Assembly: GCA_964411125.1 (NCBI GenBank)
Contig: CAYPJU010000007.1
Span: 1 to 64,000, forward strand
Length of the DNA stretch: 64,000 nucleotides
Source: JBFIHF01 sp964411125
Lineage (GTDB): Bacteria; Myxococcota_A; Bradymonadia; Bradymonadales; Bradymonadaceae
Direction: 5' to 3'
Notes under the pieces: model-generated
The model's input: only the letters and a program-made list of their open reading frames with translations
Databases searched by the model: none
What the model was told of the DNA's origin: nothing
Shown: positions 1-7,463 of the stretch, one piece after another
Position numbering within the stretch: position 1 is the first letter of the stretch
Layout: each line of letters begins with the position of its first letter
Program-made: the position numbers and the translations under genes

Positions 1-62
1 GTCTCGGGTTCCTCCTCGGCGGGAGTCTCGGGTTCCTCCTCGGCGGGAGTCTCGGGTTCCTC
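1..62. repeat. 24-bp tandem repeat, about 2.6 copies, continuing off the window edge
   Basis: Bases 1-24 and 25-48 are identical and 49-62 repeat the first 14 bases. The unit is in frame with the minus-strand lipoprotein gene and encodes Glu-Glu-Pro-Glu-Thr-Pro-Ala-Glu. Perfect DNA identity between copies suggests recent slippage expansion. Confidence 0.9.
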
Positions 63-392
63 CGATTGATCGGCGGCCTCGAGTTCGTCGCCCGGCGCCC
101 GGGCGTCGGGTGCCTGCGGGTCGAGCCCCTCAGCCGGGACGTCGGGCGCCACCTCGCTCTCACGCGCTGCTGCCGCCGCAGACTCGCGCTCGCAGGCGAC
201 CGTGTTCAACCGCGGATAGTTCGCTGCGAGTTCGACCGCCAGTTGCTCCGCCGCATCGCTCACACGCGCTCGCAGCGCGGGGTCTGTCCACTCCTGCGAG
301 GTTCGGGGTACCGCCACGGGATAGTGATAGCTCGGACCGCAGCTCGCCAGGAGCACCGCGATCGTCGTCAATTGGGCGAACTTCCACATCAT
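1..392 (-). CDS. Lipoprotein with acidic Pro/Glu repeats (partial, cut by window start)
   Basis: The protein begins at the ATG pair at 392-387, with a GGAG ribosome site just upstream, and stays open to base 1, so its C-terminus is missing. Residues 1-18 form a lipoprotein signal ending in the lipobox LASC (Cys18), so the product should be lipid-anchored in the envelope. The next ~80 residues are helical and Ala-rich with no domain I recognise. From about residue 110 the chain becomes acidic and Pro-rich, with an octapeptide repeat (EEPETPAE) encoded by 24-bp tandem DNA repeats. It lies 10 bp after the gene ending at 403 and is probably the third gene of an envelope operon read leftwards. Function unknown; the acidic repeats may be a periplasmic spacer. 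Confidence 0.75.
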   Translation of the reverse strand, partial: MMWKFAQLTTIAVLLASCGPSYHYPVAVPRTSQEWTDPALRARVSDAAEQLAVELAANYPRLNTVACERESAAAAARESEVAPDVPAEGLDPQAPDARAPGDELEAADQSEEPETPAEEEPETPAEEEPE

Positions 393-402
393 CGACTCCG
401 TT

Positions 403-1320
403 TCAGGGCAGCGGCACGGACGCTCGAATCCCGGCGTGTGCGCCGTACTCCGAGGCCTTCGCCGCGTGGTCGTAGGTCCAGGTCGCGTCCGCGAAGACGC
501 TCAAAGGAAAGTCGTTCACCGCGACGGGGATCCACTCGAACCGCGCCGACGCGTCCGCACGCCAGCGCCACCGGGGATCCGGCGAACCGGCTACGATGTC
601 CGACACGTAGGCGGTTTCGGCGAGTCCCGAGAACTGGAAGAGGCCGCGGGGGCTCTCCCAACCGTAGAAGAGCGACAAGCCCGACAACGGCGCCAGCGAA
701 TGGCGCGTCTCCGCTTCGTCGAACGCAATGTCGTAGCGCGCCGGCGCCCCGACGGCGAATCGGTGACGGTAGGTCGGATCGCGTACGAAGTCCGCCATGA
801 GCCGAAGCGACCCTACCGTGAGCGCTCGAAACGCTTCGCCCCCTCCGGCAGCGACGTCCAAGTCGGCCCCTCCGAGACTCCACATCACCACGATGTCGAA
901 CGGCGCAGGCAAGCGGATGTCGCGTTCAGCCGGTATCAGCACGTAGGAGCTGGTGTCGTGACGAAGGTAGTCCGCGTTCACGAGCTCCACGCGGGCGAGC
1001 CCGAGGCCCGGGTACAGACGAGCGTTGGAATGGTGGCGCAGGCGCCACCAGATCTCCTCGTCGGGAAAATCAGCGTCGAACGAGAGATGGAGCCCCAGAC
1101 CGACGACCGTCCCGAGCTGCCCGGCCGCAGCCCGCGTACCGCCGAGCTCCCCCACCACACGCCGGTGCGGCGGGAACGCCACCCGATACGGACCGAGCTC
1201 GTCCAGCTCGTAGGCCGACTCCGAGGCCGTCGGTGCGAGGGGGGGCTTCGCGAAGACTTCCGCACTGGCCCCCATCAGCAGCACAGCCACCGCGGCGAAG
1301 ATGGTCAGTATTCTGGGCAT
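403..1320 (-). CDS. Predicted secreted / outer-membrane protein of unknown function
   Basis: This 305-residue protein starts at the ATG at 1320. A longer open frame exists, but this start places a clean signal peptide (charged MPRI, hydrophobic core, cleavage after about Ala24 before KPPLAP) at the N-terminus. The mature part has many alternating hydrophobic/aromatic stretches ending in polar turns (for example LFQFSGLAETAYVSD and FADATWTYDHAA). That pattern fits a beta-barrel or beta-rich outer-membrane protein. I recognise no family. It overlaps the end of the upstream gene by 16 bp, so the two are probably co-translated and may act together. Exported location is fairly secure; the barrel is an inference. 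Confidence 0.7.
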   Translation of the reverse strand: MPRILTIFAAVAVLLMGASAEVFAKPPLAPTASESAYELDELGPYRVAFPPHRRVVGELGGTRAAAGQLGTVVGLGLHLSFDADFPDEEIWWRLRHHSNARLYPGLGLARVELVNADYLRHDTSSYVLIPAERDIRLPAPFDIVVMWSLGGADLDVAAGGGEAFRALTVGSLRLMADFVRDPTYRHRFAVGAPARYDIAFDEAETRHSLAPLSGLSLFYGWESPRGLFQFSGLAETAYVSDIVAGSPDPRWRWRADASARFEWIPVAVNDFPLSVFADATWTYDHAAKASEYGAHAGIRASVPLP

Positions 1321-2630
1321 CCGTCCTCGTCGCTGTCCCCGTCGACGTCCTCGGGCTCCATCGGACACGAGTCCTGGAGGTCGGGGACGCCGTCACCGTC
1401 GTTGTCGAAGTCGGGACATCCATCCTCGTCGCGGTACCCGTCGTAGTCCTCGCCCTCCGTGGGGCACTGGTCGTCGGGACGACGCGGCGGAGTGAAGAGG
1501 CTGACGCGAATCCCGGCGAGGACCCGCGCCTCCACCCGCCGGGCATCGGCCGGGGCGAGATCTCGGTAGGAGAGCTCGGGTTCGAGGTAGAGCGAGACCG
1601 GCTGGTCGGTGACCGCTATGAAGATCCGCTCCATCGAGAGCGCCACCGTCGCCTCGTAGAAGGTCTCGTTCGTCGAGGGCAAAGTCGCGAACCGCATCCG
1701 CCCGCTCGTCCGGAACTCCCAGAGCCCGCGATCACCGGCGACCCAACCAGCGTCGAACGCGGCCTCGGGGTAAAGGTAAAAGTCGCCCTCCATGCCCGCG
1801 ATGAGCACCCCCATCCCCGCTCCGAGCCGCAACGAGAGGTAGTCTTCCAGCATCGTCCCCTGCACGATCTCCCAGCCGAGGTGCCCCTGGGCCAGATCGA
1901 GGAGCGCGAGCGCCCGACCGGCGTCCTCGGTTCCCCACCAACGCAAGAACTGAAGACCCGGCCCGATGTGCATGTTCAGGTCGTAGCGGCGCGGCTCACC
2001 GAAGAAAGTGGTGATCCACAGCGTCGGGCGTATCGCCTGCCGACCCAGGTCGTAGCCGAGGACCAGCCCCTCCGTCCGAACCGGGGTGAGTTCGAGCTTT
2101 GCTTCGAGGAACCGAAACCGATGCCGGTTCAGCGTCTCCTCGCTGAAATGCTCGTAGATGCCCCCGACCTGAAAATCCACCGAGCCGCCGAGCAGCGCGA
2201 CGTCGCCTTCGAGGTCGGAAGTCGCCCCCCACCCGACGCCGACGAAATAGCGACGACGCAGATCGAAGTGGGTCTGAAAGAGCCGACCGAGCTCGTCTCG
2301 GCGGTACCCGTAGGGAGCTTCGTGACGCGCCGAAACGAATTGGTATCCCGATTGCGAGAGTCGTTCGTAAGTCCCCGGACGCGACGTGGCGCACGGAGTG
2401 AGCTCGCGCGGGACCACGTCCGGGGCCCCTTCCACGGTCCCCAGGCGCGCCTCGGCGGAGAGACAGACTTTCGTTTTCTCGTCGCATTGAATGCGAAGCA
2501 TTCGGCCGTCGTCTGTTTCGACGCAGACGATGGGTAGCTCCGCATCGAGTTGAGGCAGCTCTTGCGCCTGCGCTCCATCACTCGAGAACCAACCGAGGGC
2601 CATCGCGGCCACCAACACGAACTTTCTCAT
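1305..2630 (-). CDS. Outer-membrane beta-barrel-like protein with C-terminal thrombospondin type-3 repeats
   Basis: The 441-residue protein starts at ATG 2630, which puts a signal peptide (MRKFVLVAAMALGWF..., cleavage near AQA|QE) at the N-terminus. Residues ~90-380 contain repeated amphipathic, aromatic-rich strands that look like an outer-membrane barrel. Residues ~385-441 carry Asp-rich calcium-binding repeats of the thrombospondin type-3 kind (DEDGCPDFDNDGDGVPD, DGDSDEDGCPEY). In OmpA-like proteins such repeats usually link a barrel to a peptidoglycan-binding OmpA domain, but here the protein stops right after them. It is the first gene of a three-gene leftward group and is divergent from the gene at 2745. 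The repeats are clear; the barrel is inferred from pattern only. Confidence 0.72.
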   Translation of the reverse strand: MRKFVLVAAMALGWFSSDGAQAQELPQLDAELPIVCVETDDGRMLRIQCDEKTKVCLSAEARLGTVEGAPDVVPRELTPCATSRPGTYERLSQSGYQFVSARHEAPYGYRRDELGRLFQTHFDLRRRYFVGVGWGATSDLEGDVALLGGSVDFQVGGIYEHFSEETLNRHRFRFLEAKLELTPVRTEGLVLGYDLGRQAIRPTLWITTFFGEPRRYDLNMHIGPGLQFLRWWGTEDAGRALALLDLAQGHLGWEIVQGTMLEDYLSLRLGAGMGVLIAGMEGDFYLYPEAAFDAGWVAGDRGLWEFRTSGRMRFATLPSTNETFYEATVALSMERIFIAVTDQPVSLYLEPELSYRDLAPADARRVEARVLAGIRVSLFTPPRRPDDQCPTEGEDYDGYRDEDGCPDFDNDGDGVPDLQDSCPMEPEDVDGDSDEDGCPEY

Positions 2631-2744
2631 ACCGAGTCCTCGCCGAGGGGCTTGCGCCCCGAACCGAACCGTGTGGTAGAAGTCCACCGCGGGCGCGCAC
2701 CCGTGCGCCGGACATCTGCAAATGCACGAAATCGGAGACAGTAC

Positions 2745-3431
2745 GTGACTCGCGAGTCAGTAATTCAAAAATGGTCGGCGTTTTTTTCGGCGGTGGCCCT
2801 CATCGCCGCATTGGCACTGCCGACCAGCGCATCTGCGCAAGATGACGTCGAGATTACTCACGGCGGCTACGGTGCTGTCGGTGGGGCTGTCGCGTTCTCC
2901 CTGTTGTCTCTGGGCGCCGGCGGGCTCGCACGCGTCATCTACGCTCCTCCGGCCGACGTCGACTGCCGGGTCACCCCGGCCGAGTGTCGCCCTTCCGCGC
3001 TCGACCACGTACTGATGGGGACGGTGGTCGCCGGAGCGCTGGCCGGGGTCTACTTCGCGGGATACGGCGCGACGAAGTTCAGCGAGTCGGCGGGATGGGA
3101 TCCGCTGCTCGGGTGGACGTTCGCGGGGGCGTACCTGGGGATCCCGGTCTCTGCGCTGCTTCAGAACGTCGTCCCGCAGTTCGATCCCGACTGGGTGAGA
3201 CAGGTCATCGGCATCGGGTTGACCGCGGGCGGTTCGGTGGCGGCCGGGTTCGCCTTTCGAGAAATCACGAAGCGCCGCGGCCACGCGTGGCCCGAATACG
3301 GCTTTGGAATCGGGGGGATGGCCGCGGGCCTCGCCCTCGGGAGCTGGCTCTTCCCGCATACGATGTGGGTGCCGATCCTCGGGGGGGTGACGTCCGTCCT
3401 GGCTGCGTCGGCCGCGACACTCGCGTTCTGA
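2745..3431 (+). CDS. Small hydrophobic membrane protein with signal peptide, unknown function
   Basis: I start this 228-residue protein at GTG 2745, because GGAG lies 7 bases upstream and the first residues then form a signal peptide (VTRESVIQKW, hydrophobic core, LPTSASAQ|DD). The mature protein is rich in Gly, Ala and Val, with about five or six hydrophobic segments such as VLMGTVVAGALAGVYFAGYG and VPILGGVTSVLAASAATLAF, so it is probably an integral membrane protein. Two Cys (VDCRVTPAEC) sit in a short loop after the first segment. It is divergent from the envelope operon to its left. No family recognised. Confidence 0.65.
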   Translation: MTRESVIQKWSAFFSAVALIAALALPTSASAQDDVEITHGGYGAVGGAVAFSLLSLGAGGLARVIYAPPADVDCRVTPAECRPSALDHVLMGTVVAGALAGVYFAGYGATKFSESAGWDPLLGWTFAGAYLGIPVSALLQNVVPQFDPDWVRQVIGIGLTAGGSVAAGFAFREITKRRGHAWPEYGFGIGGMAAGLALGSWLFPHTMWVPILGGVTSVLAASAATLAF

Positions 3432-3557
3432 GCACGCAAGTCCGAGCGCACGTTCGACCAGCCGCAGCACCGCCGCGCGAGGTCGGCTTGCGCGGGATCC
3501 GCGCTTCAGGGTACACGGTCAGGCCGCGATGACGCGGTAAGTACGAGAGGTTTTCCC

Positions 3558-5348
3558 ATGGCGTTTTTGGACGAGAACAAGCGAACCCATCTGTGCGGAA
3601 CTCTGCGTGGAACGGATGCGGGCAAGACGGTCACCGTTTTCGGGTGGGTCGCGAACCACCGCGATCATGGCGGCGTGATCTTCGTCGACGTACGCGACCG
3701 TACGGGACTCGTCCAGGTCCGCTTCGAGCCGGAGCTCGGCGCCGATTACGAAGCAGCCGACACGCTCCGATCGGAGTGGTGTATCGGGGTCGTCGGCGAG
3801 GTGGTGAGCCGCGGGGAAAACGTCAACGATCGGCTCGACACCGGAGAGATCGAGATTCGAGCGAACAGCCTGGAGATCTTCTCGCGCGCCGAGACGCCCC
3901 CCTTCCCGATCTCGGAGTGGTCGGACGCGAACGAGAACCTTCGGCTCGAGTACCGCTACCTCGACCTTCGACGGGAGCCGCTTCAGCGGGCACTCCTGAT
4001 GCGGAGCAAGGTGAACCAGATCGTCCGGAACTACCTCACCGACAACGGCTTCGCGGAGTTCGAGACGCCGTGTCTCACGAAGTCGACGCCGGAGGGGGCG
4101 CGCGACTATCTCGTTCCGAGCCGGGTGAACCCGGGCGAGTTTTATGCGCTTCCCCAGTCGCCGCAGATCTTCAAGCAATTGTTGATGGTCTCCGGCTTCG
4201 ACCGCTACTTCCAGATCTGCCGCTGTTTCCGCGACGAAGACCTGCGGGCCGACCGGCAGCCGGAGTTCACCCAGATCGACATCGAGATGTCGTTCGTGAC
4301 GCCCGAAGACGTGATGCGCGTCTGCGAGGGGCTGGTCGCGACGGTTTTCAACGACATCCTCGACGCCAACGTCACGACACCGATCCGACGCATCACCTAC
4401 GACGAAGCGATGCTGAAGTATGGCGTCGACGCTCCCGACCTTCGGTTCGGCCTCGAGCTCGTCGACGTCACCGACATCGCGGAGACTTCGGACTTCAAGG
4501 TGTTCTCCAGCACGGTGAAGGATGGGGGCCTGGTCCGCGGTCTTCGGATCGAAGGCGGCGCGGAGAAGATGAGCCGCAAGAACATCGACGAGATGGAGTC
4601 GTTCGTCAGCGTCTACGGCGCGAAGGGGATCGCGTGGGCCAAGATTCAGCCCGATGGCTGGACCGGTGGTGTCTCGAAGTTCTTCAGCGACGAAGAGAAA
4701 GCGCAGCTCGAGGAGCGTTTCGGCGCGAGCGCCGGTGACCTCATCGTGATGATCGCGGCGAAGCCGTCGGTGGTGTGCGCGAGCCTCGGAAACCTGCGCA
4801 AGAAGCTCGGTGCCGACCTCGACCTCTACGAGGAAGGAGCGTTCGAGTTCTGCTGGGTCACCGACTTCCCAATGTTCGAGTACGACGAAGCGGACGGACG
4901 CTTCTATGCAATGCACCACCCCTTCACGAGCCCGCGCACGGACGACTTCGAGGCGCTCCTTTCGGGCGAGAACCCCGCCGGAGTGAAAGCGCAGGCTTAC
5001 GACCTGGTGCTGAACGGCAGCGAGATCGCCGGGGGCTCGGTTCGTATCCACCGGCCCGACATCCAGCAGAAGGTGTTCGAGCTTCTCGACCTCTCCGAAG
5101 AAGAGGCGCGCGCGAAGTTCGGATTCCTCCTGGACGCGCTGCAGTACGGTGCCCCGCCCCACGGCGGGATCGCGTTCGGTATGGACCGGCTGGTCATGCT
5201 CCTCAGCGGTGCGAAGAGCATCCGCGACGTCATCGCGTTCCCGAAGACCCAGAAGGCTGCCGACCTCATGTCGCAGTGCCCGAGCCCGGTGGATCCCGGG
5301 CAGCTCGCCGAGCTGCACATCAAGGTCACCGCTCCGCCGAAAGGCTGA
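3558..5348 (+). CDS. aspS: Aspartyl-tRNA synthetase, probably non-discriminating (Asp/Asn)
   Basis: This enzyme charges tRNA with aspartate using ATP. The 596-residue length and order match the bacterial type: N-terminal OB-fold anticodon-binding domain (1-105), class II catalytic core with the inserted GAD domain, motif 2 at 221-236 (CRCFRDEDLRADRQPE) and motif 3 near 536-564 (GGIAFGMDRLV). In the anticodon domain the sequence reads RDHGG with His at 37. In characterised bacterial enzymes His at this place marks the non-discriminating form that also makes Asp-tRNA(Asn), while Leu marks the strict form. If that holds, the cell should rely on the GatCAB amidotransferase for Asn-tRNA. The start ATG at 3558 follows GAGAGG. 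Confidence 0.97.
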   Translation: MAFLDENKRTHLCGTLRGTDAGKTVTVFGWVANHRDHGGVIFVDVRDRTGLVQVRFEPELGADYEAADTLRSEWCIGVVGEVVSRGENVNDRLDTGEIEIRANSLEIFSRAETPPFPISEWSDANENLRLEYRYLDLRREPLQRALLMRSKVNQIVRNYLTDNGFAEFETPCLTKSTPEGARDYLVPSRVNPGEFYALPQSPQIFKQLLMVSGFDRYFQICRCFRDEDLRADRQPEFTQIDIEMSFVTPEDVMRVCEGLVATVFNDILDANVTTPIRRITYDEAMLKYGVDAPDLRFGLELVDVTDIAETSDFKVFSSTVKDGGLVRGLRIEGGAEKMSRKNIDEMESFVSVYGAKGIAWAKIQPDGWTGGVSKFFSDEEKAQLEERFGASAGDLIVMIAAKPSVVCASLGNLRKKLGADLDLYEEGAFEFCWVTDFPMFEYDEADGRFYAMHHPFTSPRTDDFEALLSGENPAGVKAQAYDLVLNGSEIAGGSVRIHRPDIQQKVFELLDLSEEEARAKFGFLLDALQYGAPPHGGIAFGMDRLVMLLSGAKSIRDVIAFPKTQKAADLMSQCPSPVDPGQLAELHIKVTAPPKG

Positions 5349-5365
5349 ACGCAACGCTTTGAGCA

Positions 5366-5382
5366 CAGCGCGCCGAGCGCTG
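5366..5382. other. Short stem-loop after aspS, next to the opp promoter
   Basis: CAGCGC (5366-5371) and GCGCTG (5377-5382) form a perfect 6-bp inverted repeat with a 5-base spacer. No T-run follows. It ends one base before the -35 box of the next operon, so it could be a weak terminator for aspS or an operator. Confidence 0.4.
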
Positions 5383-5383
5383 G

Positions 5384-5412
5384 TTGACACCCCGAAAGTG
5401 CCTCTGTAGGGT
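5384..5412 (+). promoter_or_regulatory. Sigma-70 type promoter of the oligopeptide transporter operon
   Basis: A perfect -35 box TTGACA (5384-5389) is followed after exactly 17 bases by TAGGGT (5407-5412). Transcription would begin near 5419, giving a leader of about 66 bases that contains a GC stem (GCGCGG 5431-5436 with CCGCGC 5447-5452). The position, just upstream of the five-gene operon, supports the call. Confidence 0.65.
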
Positions 5413-5484
5413 TCGGCGATTCTGTTTCGCGCGCGGTTTTAAAGGGCCGCGCACTTGTCTGCCCCCCCTCGAGAGAATGTTCCG

Positions 5485-7440
5485 ATGCCGAGAACGTTCA
5501 AGGCGACCATCGCACTCATCATCGTGCTTTCGGTCCTGACGATTGTCACCCTCATCAACATCATCCAGACGAACCGGTCGCAGTCGACGATCGTCAAGCT
5601 GGAACAGCAGGTCGATGCGCTCGTCTCGTCGAACGAAGAGATCCGACAGAAGCTCAAGTCGGGTGTCGCGGTCGCCGGTGGTGGAGGAACGGCGGCATCC
5701 GCCGCAGGCTCGGACAAATACGCGAGCGCGCTCGACGATCCGAACAACATCCTCGTCGCCGCGACGGACCTGAAGGTTCCGCCCGACGCAAAGATGGAGG
5801 GGACGTACCGCGGCCTGTTGAGTTCCGACATGAAGGGCTTCAACTGGCTCACCGAGAACTCGGTCGACGTCGCGAACCTTCAGGCGATGGTGCACAACAC
5901 CTTCGCCCGCCGCGATTTCAACAACCCCGACAACTGGGTCCCCGAGCTCGCGTACAAAATCGAGGTCAGCGACGACTCGACGGAGTACATCATCCACCTG
6001 CGCGACGACGTCTACTGGCAGACTCCGAACGTCGATTTCTCGAACCCCGACAACGCCTGGCTTCGGGAGCCGCGCAAGCTCACCGCCGAGGACGCCGTCT
6101 TCCTGTTCGAACTCATCAAGAATCCGCAGGTCGAAGCGGGCGCCATCAAGGCCTACTACGACGACATGGAATCCGCGGAGGTCATCGACGAGCACACGTT
6201 CAAGGTCACCTGGAAGAAGACGGTATACCACTCCCGCACGTTCACGATCGGGATGTACCCGATGCCCAAGTGGATCTTCACCAAGGACGAGAAGGGCAAC
6301 GATCTCCCCAAGGAAACCCTCGGGCTGAAGTTCAACAACCATTGGGCCTCCAAGTACGCCCTCGGCACCGGCCCCTACCAGGTCACCGAGTCGAAGTCGG
6401 GTGAACGCACCGTCCTCGAGCGCTTCGACAAGTGGTTCGGCCCGAAGTACCCGATGGACCGCATGGAGTACAAAGTCGTGAAGGACCCGCAGACCGCGTA
6501 CACCAAGTTCCTCGCCGGCGAGCTCGATTTCATCGGCAAGGTCCCCAACGAACGCGTCGCCGAAGACATCTTCGAGAAGAAAGAGAAGAAGTATGCAGAG
6601 GGGATCCTCGAGTACGACTTCGTCGACGTCTTCGCCTATTACTACTTCGGCTGGAACGCCGACCGACCCATGTTCGCCGACAAGCTCGTGCGTCGCGCGA
6701 TGACCCATGCGCTCAACCGCCCCGCGATCCTCAAGAACGTCCTCAACGGTCTCGGCACCATCCAGACCGGCCCCTTCTACTACAACCACCCGGCGATGGA
6801 TCCGGGCGTCGAAGCGTGGCCGTTCGACCTCGAGAAGGCGAAGTCCCTCCTCGACGAAGCTGGCTGGAAAGACAGCGACGGCGACGGCATCCGCGACAAG
6901 GTCATCAAGGGGAACAAGACGAACTTCGAGTTCACCATGGTCGCCTACGACAAGCCCGAGACGAAGACGGTGCTCTCGATCTGGAAGGAAGACCTCCGAA
7001 AGATCGGCGTCGTCCTGAATGCTCAGCACGTCGACTGGCCGACGATGCAGAAGAAGATGGACGAGAAGCAGTTCGACGCATGGACCGGTGGCTGGGGGCT
7101 CTCCTGGGACATCGACCCGTATCAGATCTGGCACTCGTCGCAGGCCGACGTTCCGAAGGGTTCCAACCGCGCCGGGTTCCGCAACGAGCGGGCCGACGAG
7201 ATCATCGACACCCTCCGCGTGACCTTCGACGAAGACAAGCGGATCGAGCTCCTCCGAGAGTTCCATCGCCTGCTGCACGAGGAGCAGCCCTACACCTTCT
7301 TCTACTCGCCGCAGTACGTCGCTTCCTGGCAGCCGCGGCTGGAAAATGTCGTCATCAACTCGATTCGCCCCCAGTACCTGCCTTACCCGTGGTACATCGA
7401 CGACACGCAGAAGAAAGCGAAAGTCCAGGGCGAGCGCTGA
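5485..7440 (+). CDS. Oligopeptide/dipeptide ABC transporter substrate-binding protein, membrane-anchored
   Basis: This protein should capture peptides (or another DppA/OppA-type ligand) in the periplasm and hand them to the permeases encoded next. The body (about residues 80-640) matches the SBP_bac_5 family: features include GTGPYQVTESKSGERTVLERFDKW and the ALNRPAILKNVL region. Unlike most members it has no lipobox or cleavable signal. Residues 7-28 form an uncleaved hydrophobic helix, followed by a heptad-like coiled coil (IVKLEQQVDALVSSNEEIRQKL) and a Gly/Ala linker. I chose ATG 5485 over the in-frame TTG 5455 because it puts the helix at the N-terminus. It is the first gene of the operon, 23 bp before the permease gene. 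Substrate specificity cannot be read from the sequence. Confidence 0.92.
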   Translation: MPRTFKATIALIIVLSVLTIVTLINIIQTNRSQSTIVKLEQQVDALVSSNEEIRQKLKSGVAVAGGGGTAASAAGSDKYASALDDPNNILVAATDLKVPPDAKMEGTYRGLLSSDMKGFNWLTENSVDVANLQAMVHNTFARRDFNNPDNWVPELAYKIEVSDDSTEYIIHLRDDVYWQTPNVDFSNPDNAWLREPRKLTAEDAVFLFELIKNPQVEAGAIKAYYDDMESAEVIDEHTFKVTWKKTVYHSRTFTIGMYPMPKWIFTKDEKGNDLPKETLGLKFNNHWASKYALGTGPYQVTESKSGERTVLERFDKWFGPKYPMDRMEYKVVKDPQTAYTKFLAGELDFIGKVPNERVAEDIFEKKEKKYAEGILEYDFVDVFAYYYFGWNADRPMFADKLVRRAMTHALNRPAILKNVLNGLGTIQTGPFYYNHPAMDPGVEAWPFDLEKAKSLLDEAGWKDSDGDGIRDKVIKGNKTNFEFTMVAYDKPETKTVLSIWKEDLRKIGVVLNAQHVDWPTMQKKMDEKQFDAWTGGWGLSWDIDPYQIWHSSQADVPKGSNRAGFRNERADEIIDTLRVTFDEDKRIELLREFHRLLHEEQPYTFFYSPQYVASWQPRLENVVINSIRPQYLPYPWYIDDTQKKAKVQGER

Positions 7441-7463
7441 CACGAACCTAGGGCGACCACGCC

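Noticed and set aside
3506..3557. Possible promoter for aspS (TTGCGC-N17-GTACAC type)
   Set aside because: Both boxes match the consensus poorly, so I did not list it.
3519..5390. 623-codon minus-strand frame opposite aspS
   Set aside because: It is an antisense shadow; all aminoacyl-tRNA synthetase motifs are on the plus strand.
5326..7443. Long antisense frame (705 codons) opposite the peptide-binding protein gene
   Set aside because: High-GC codon bias makes long antisense frames common. The sense gene has clear family motifs and a promoter.
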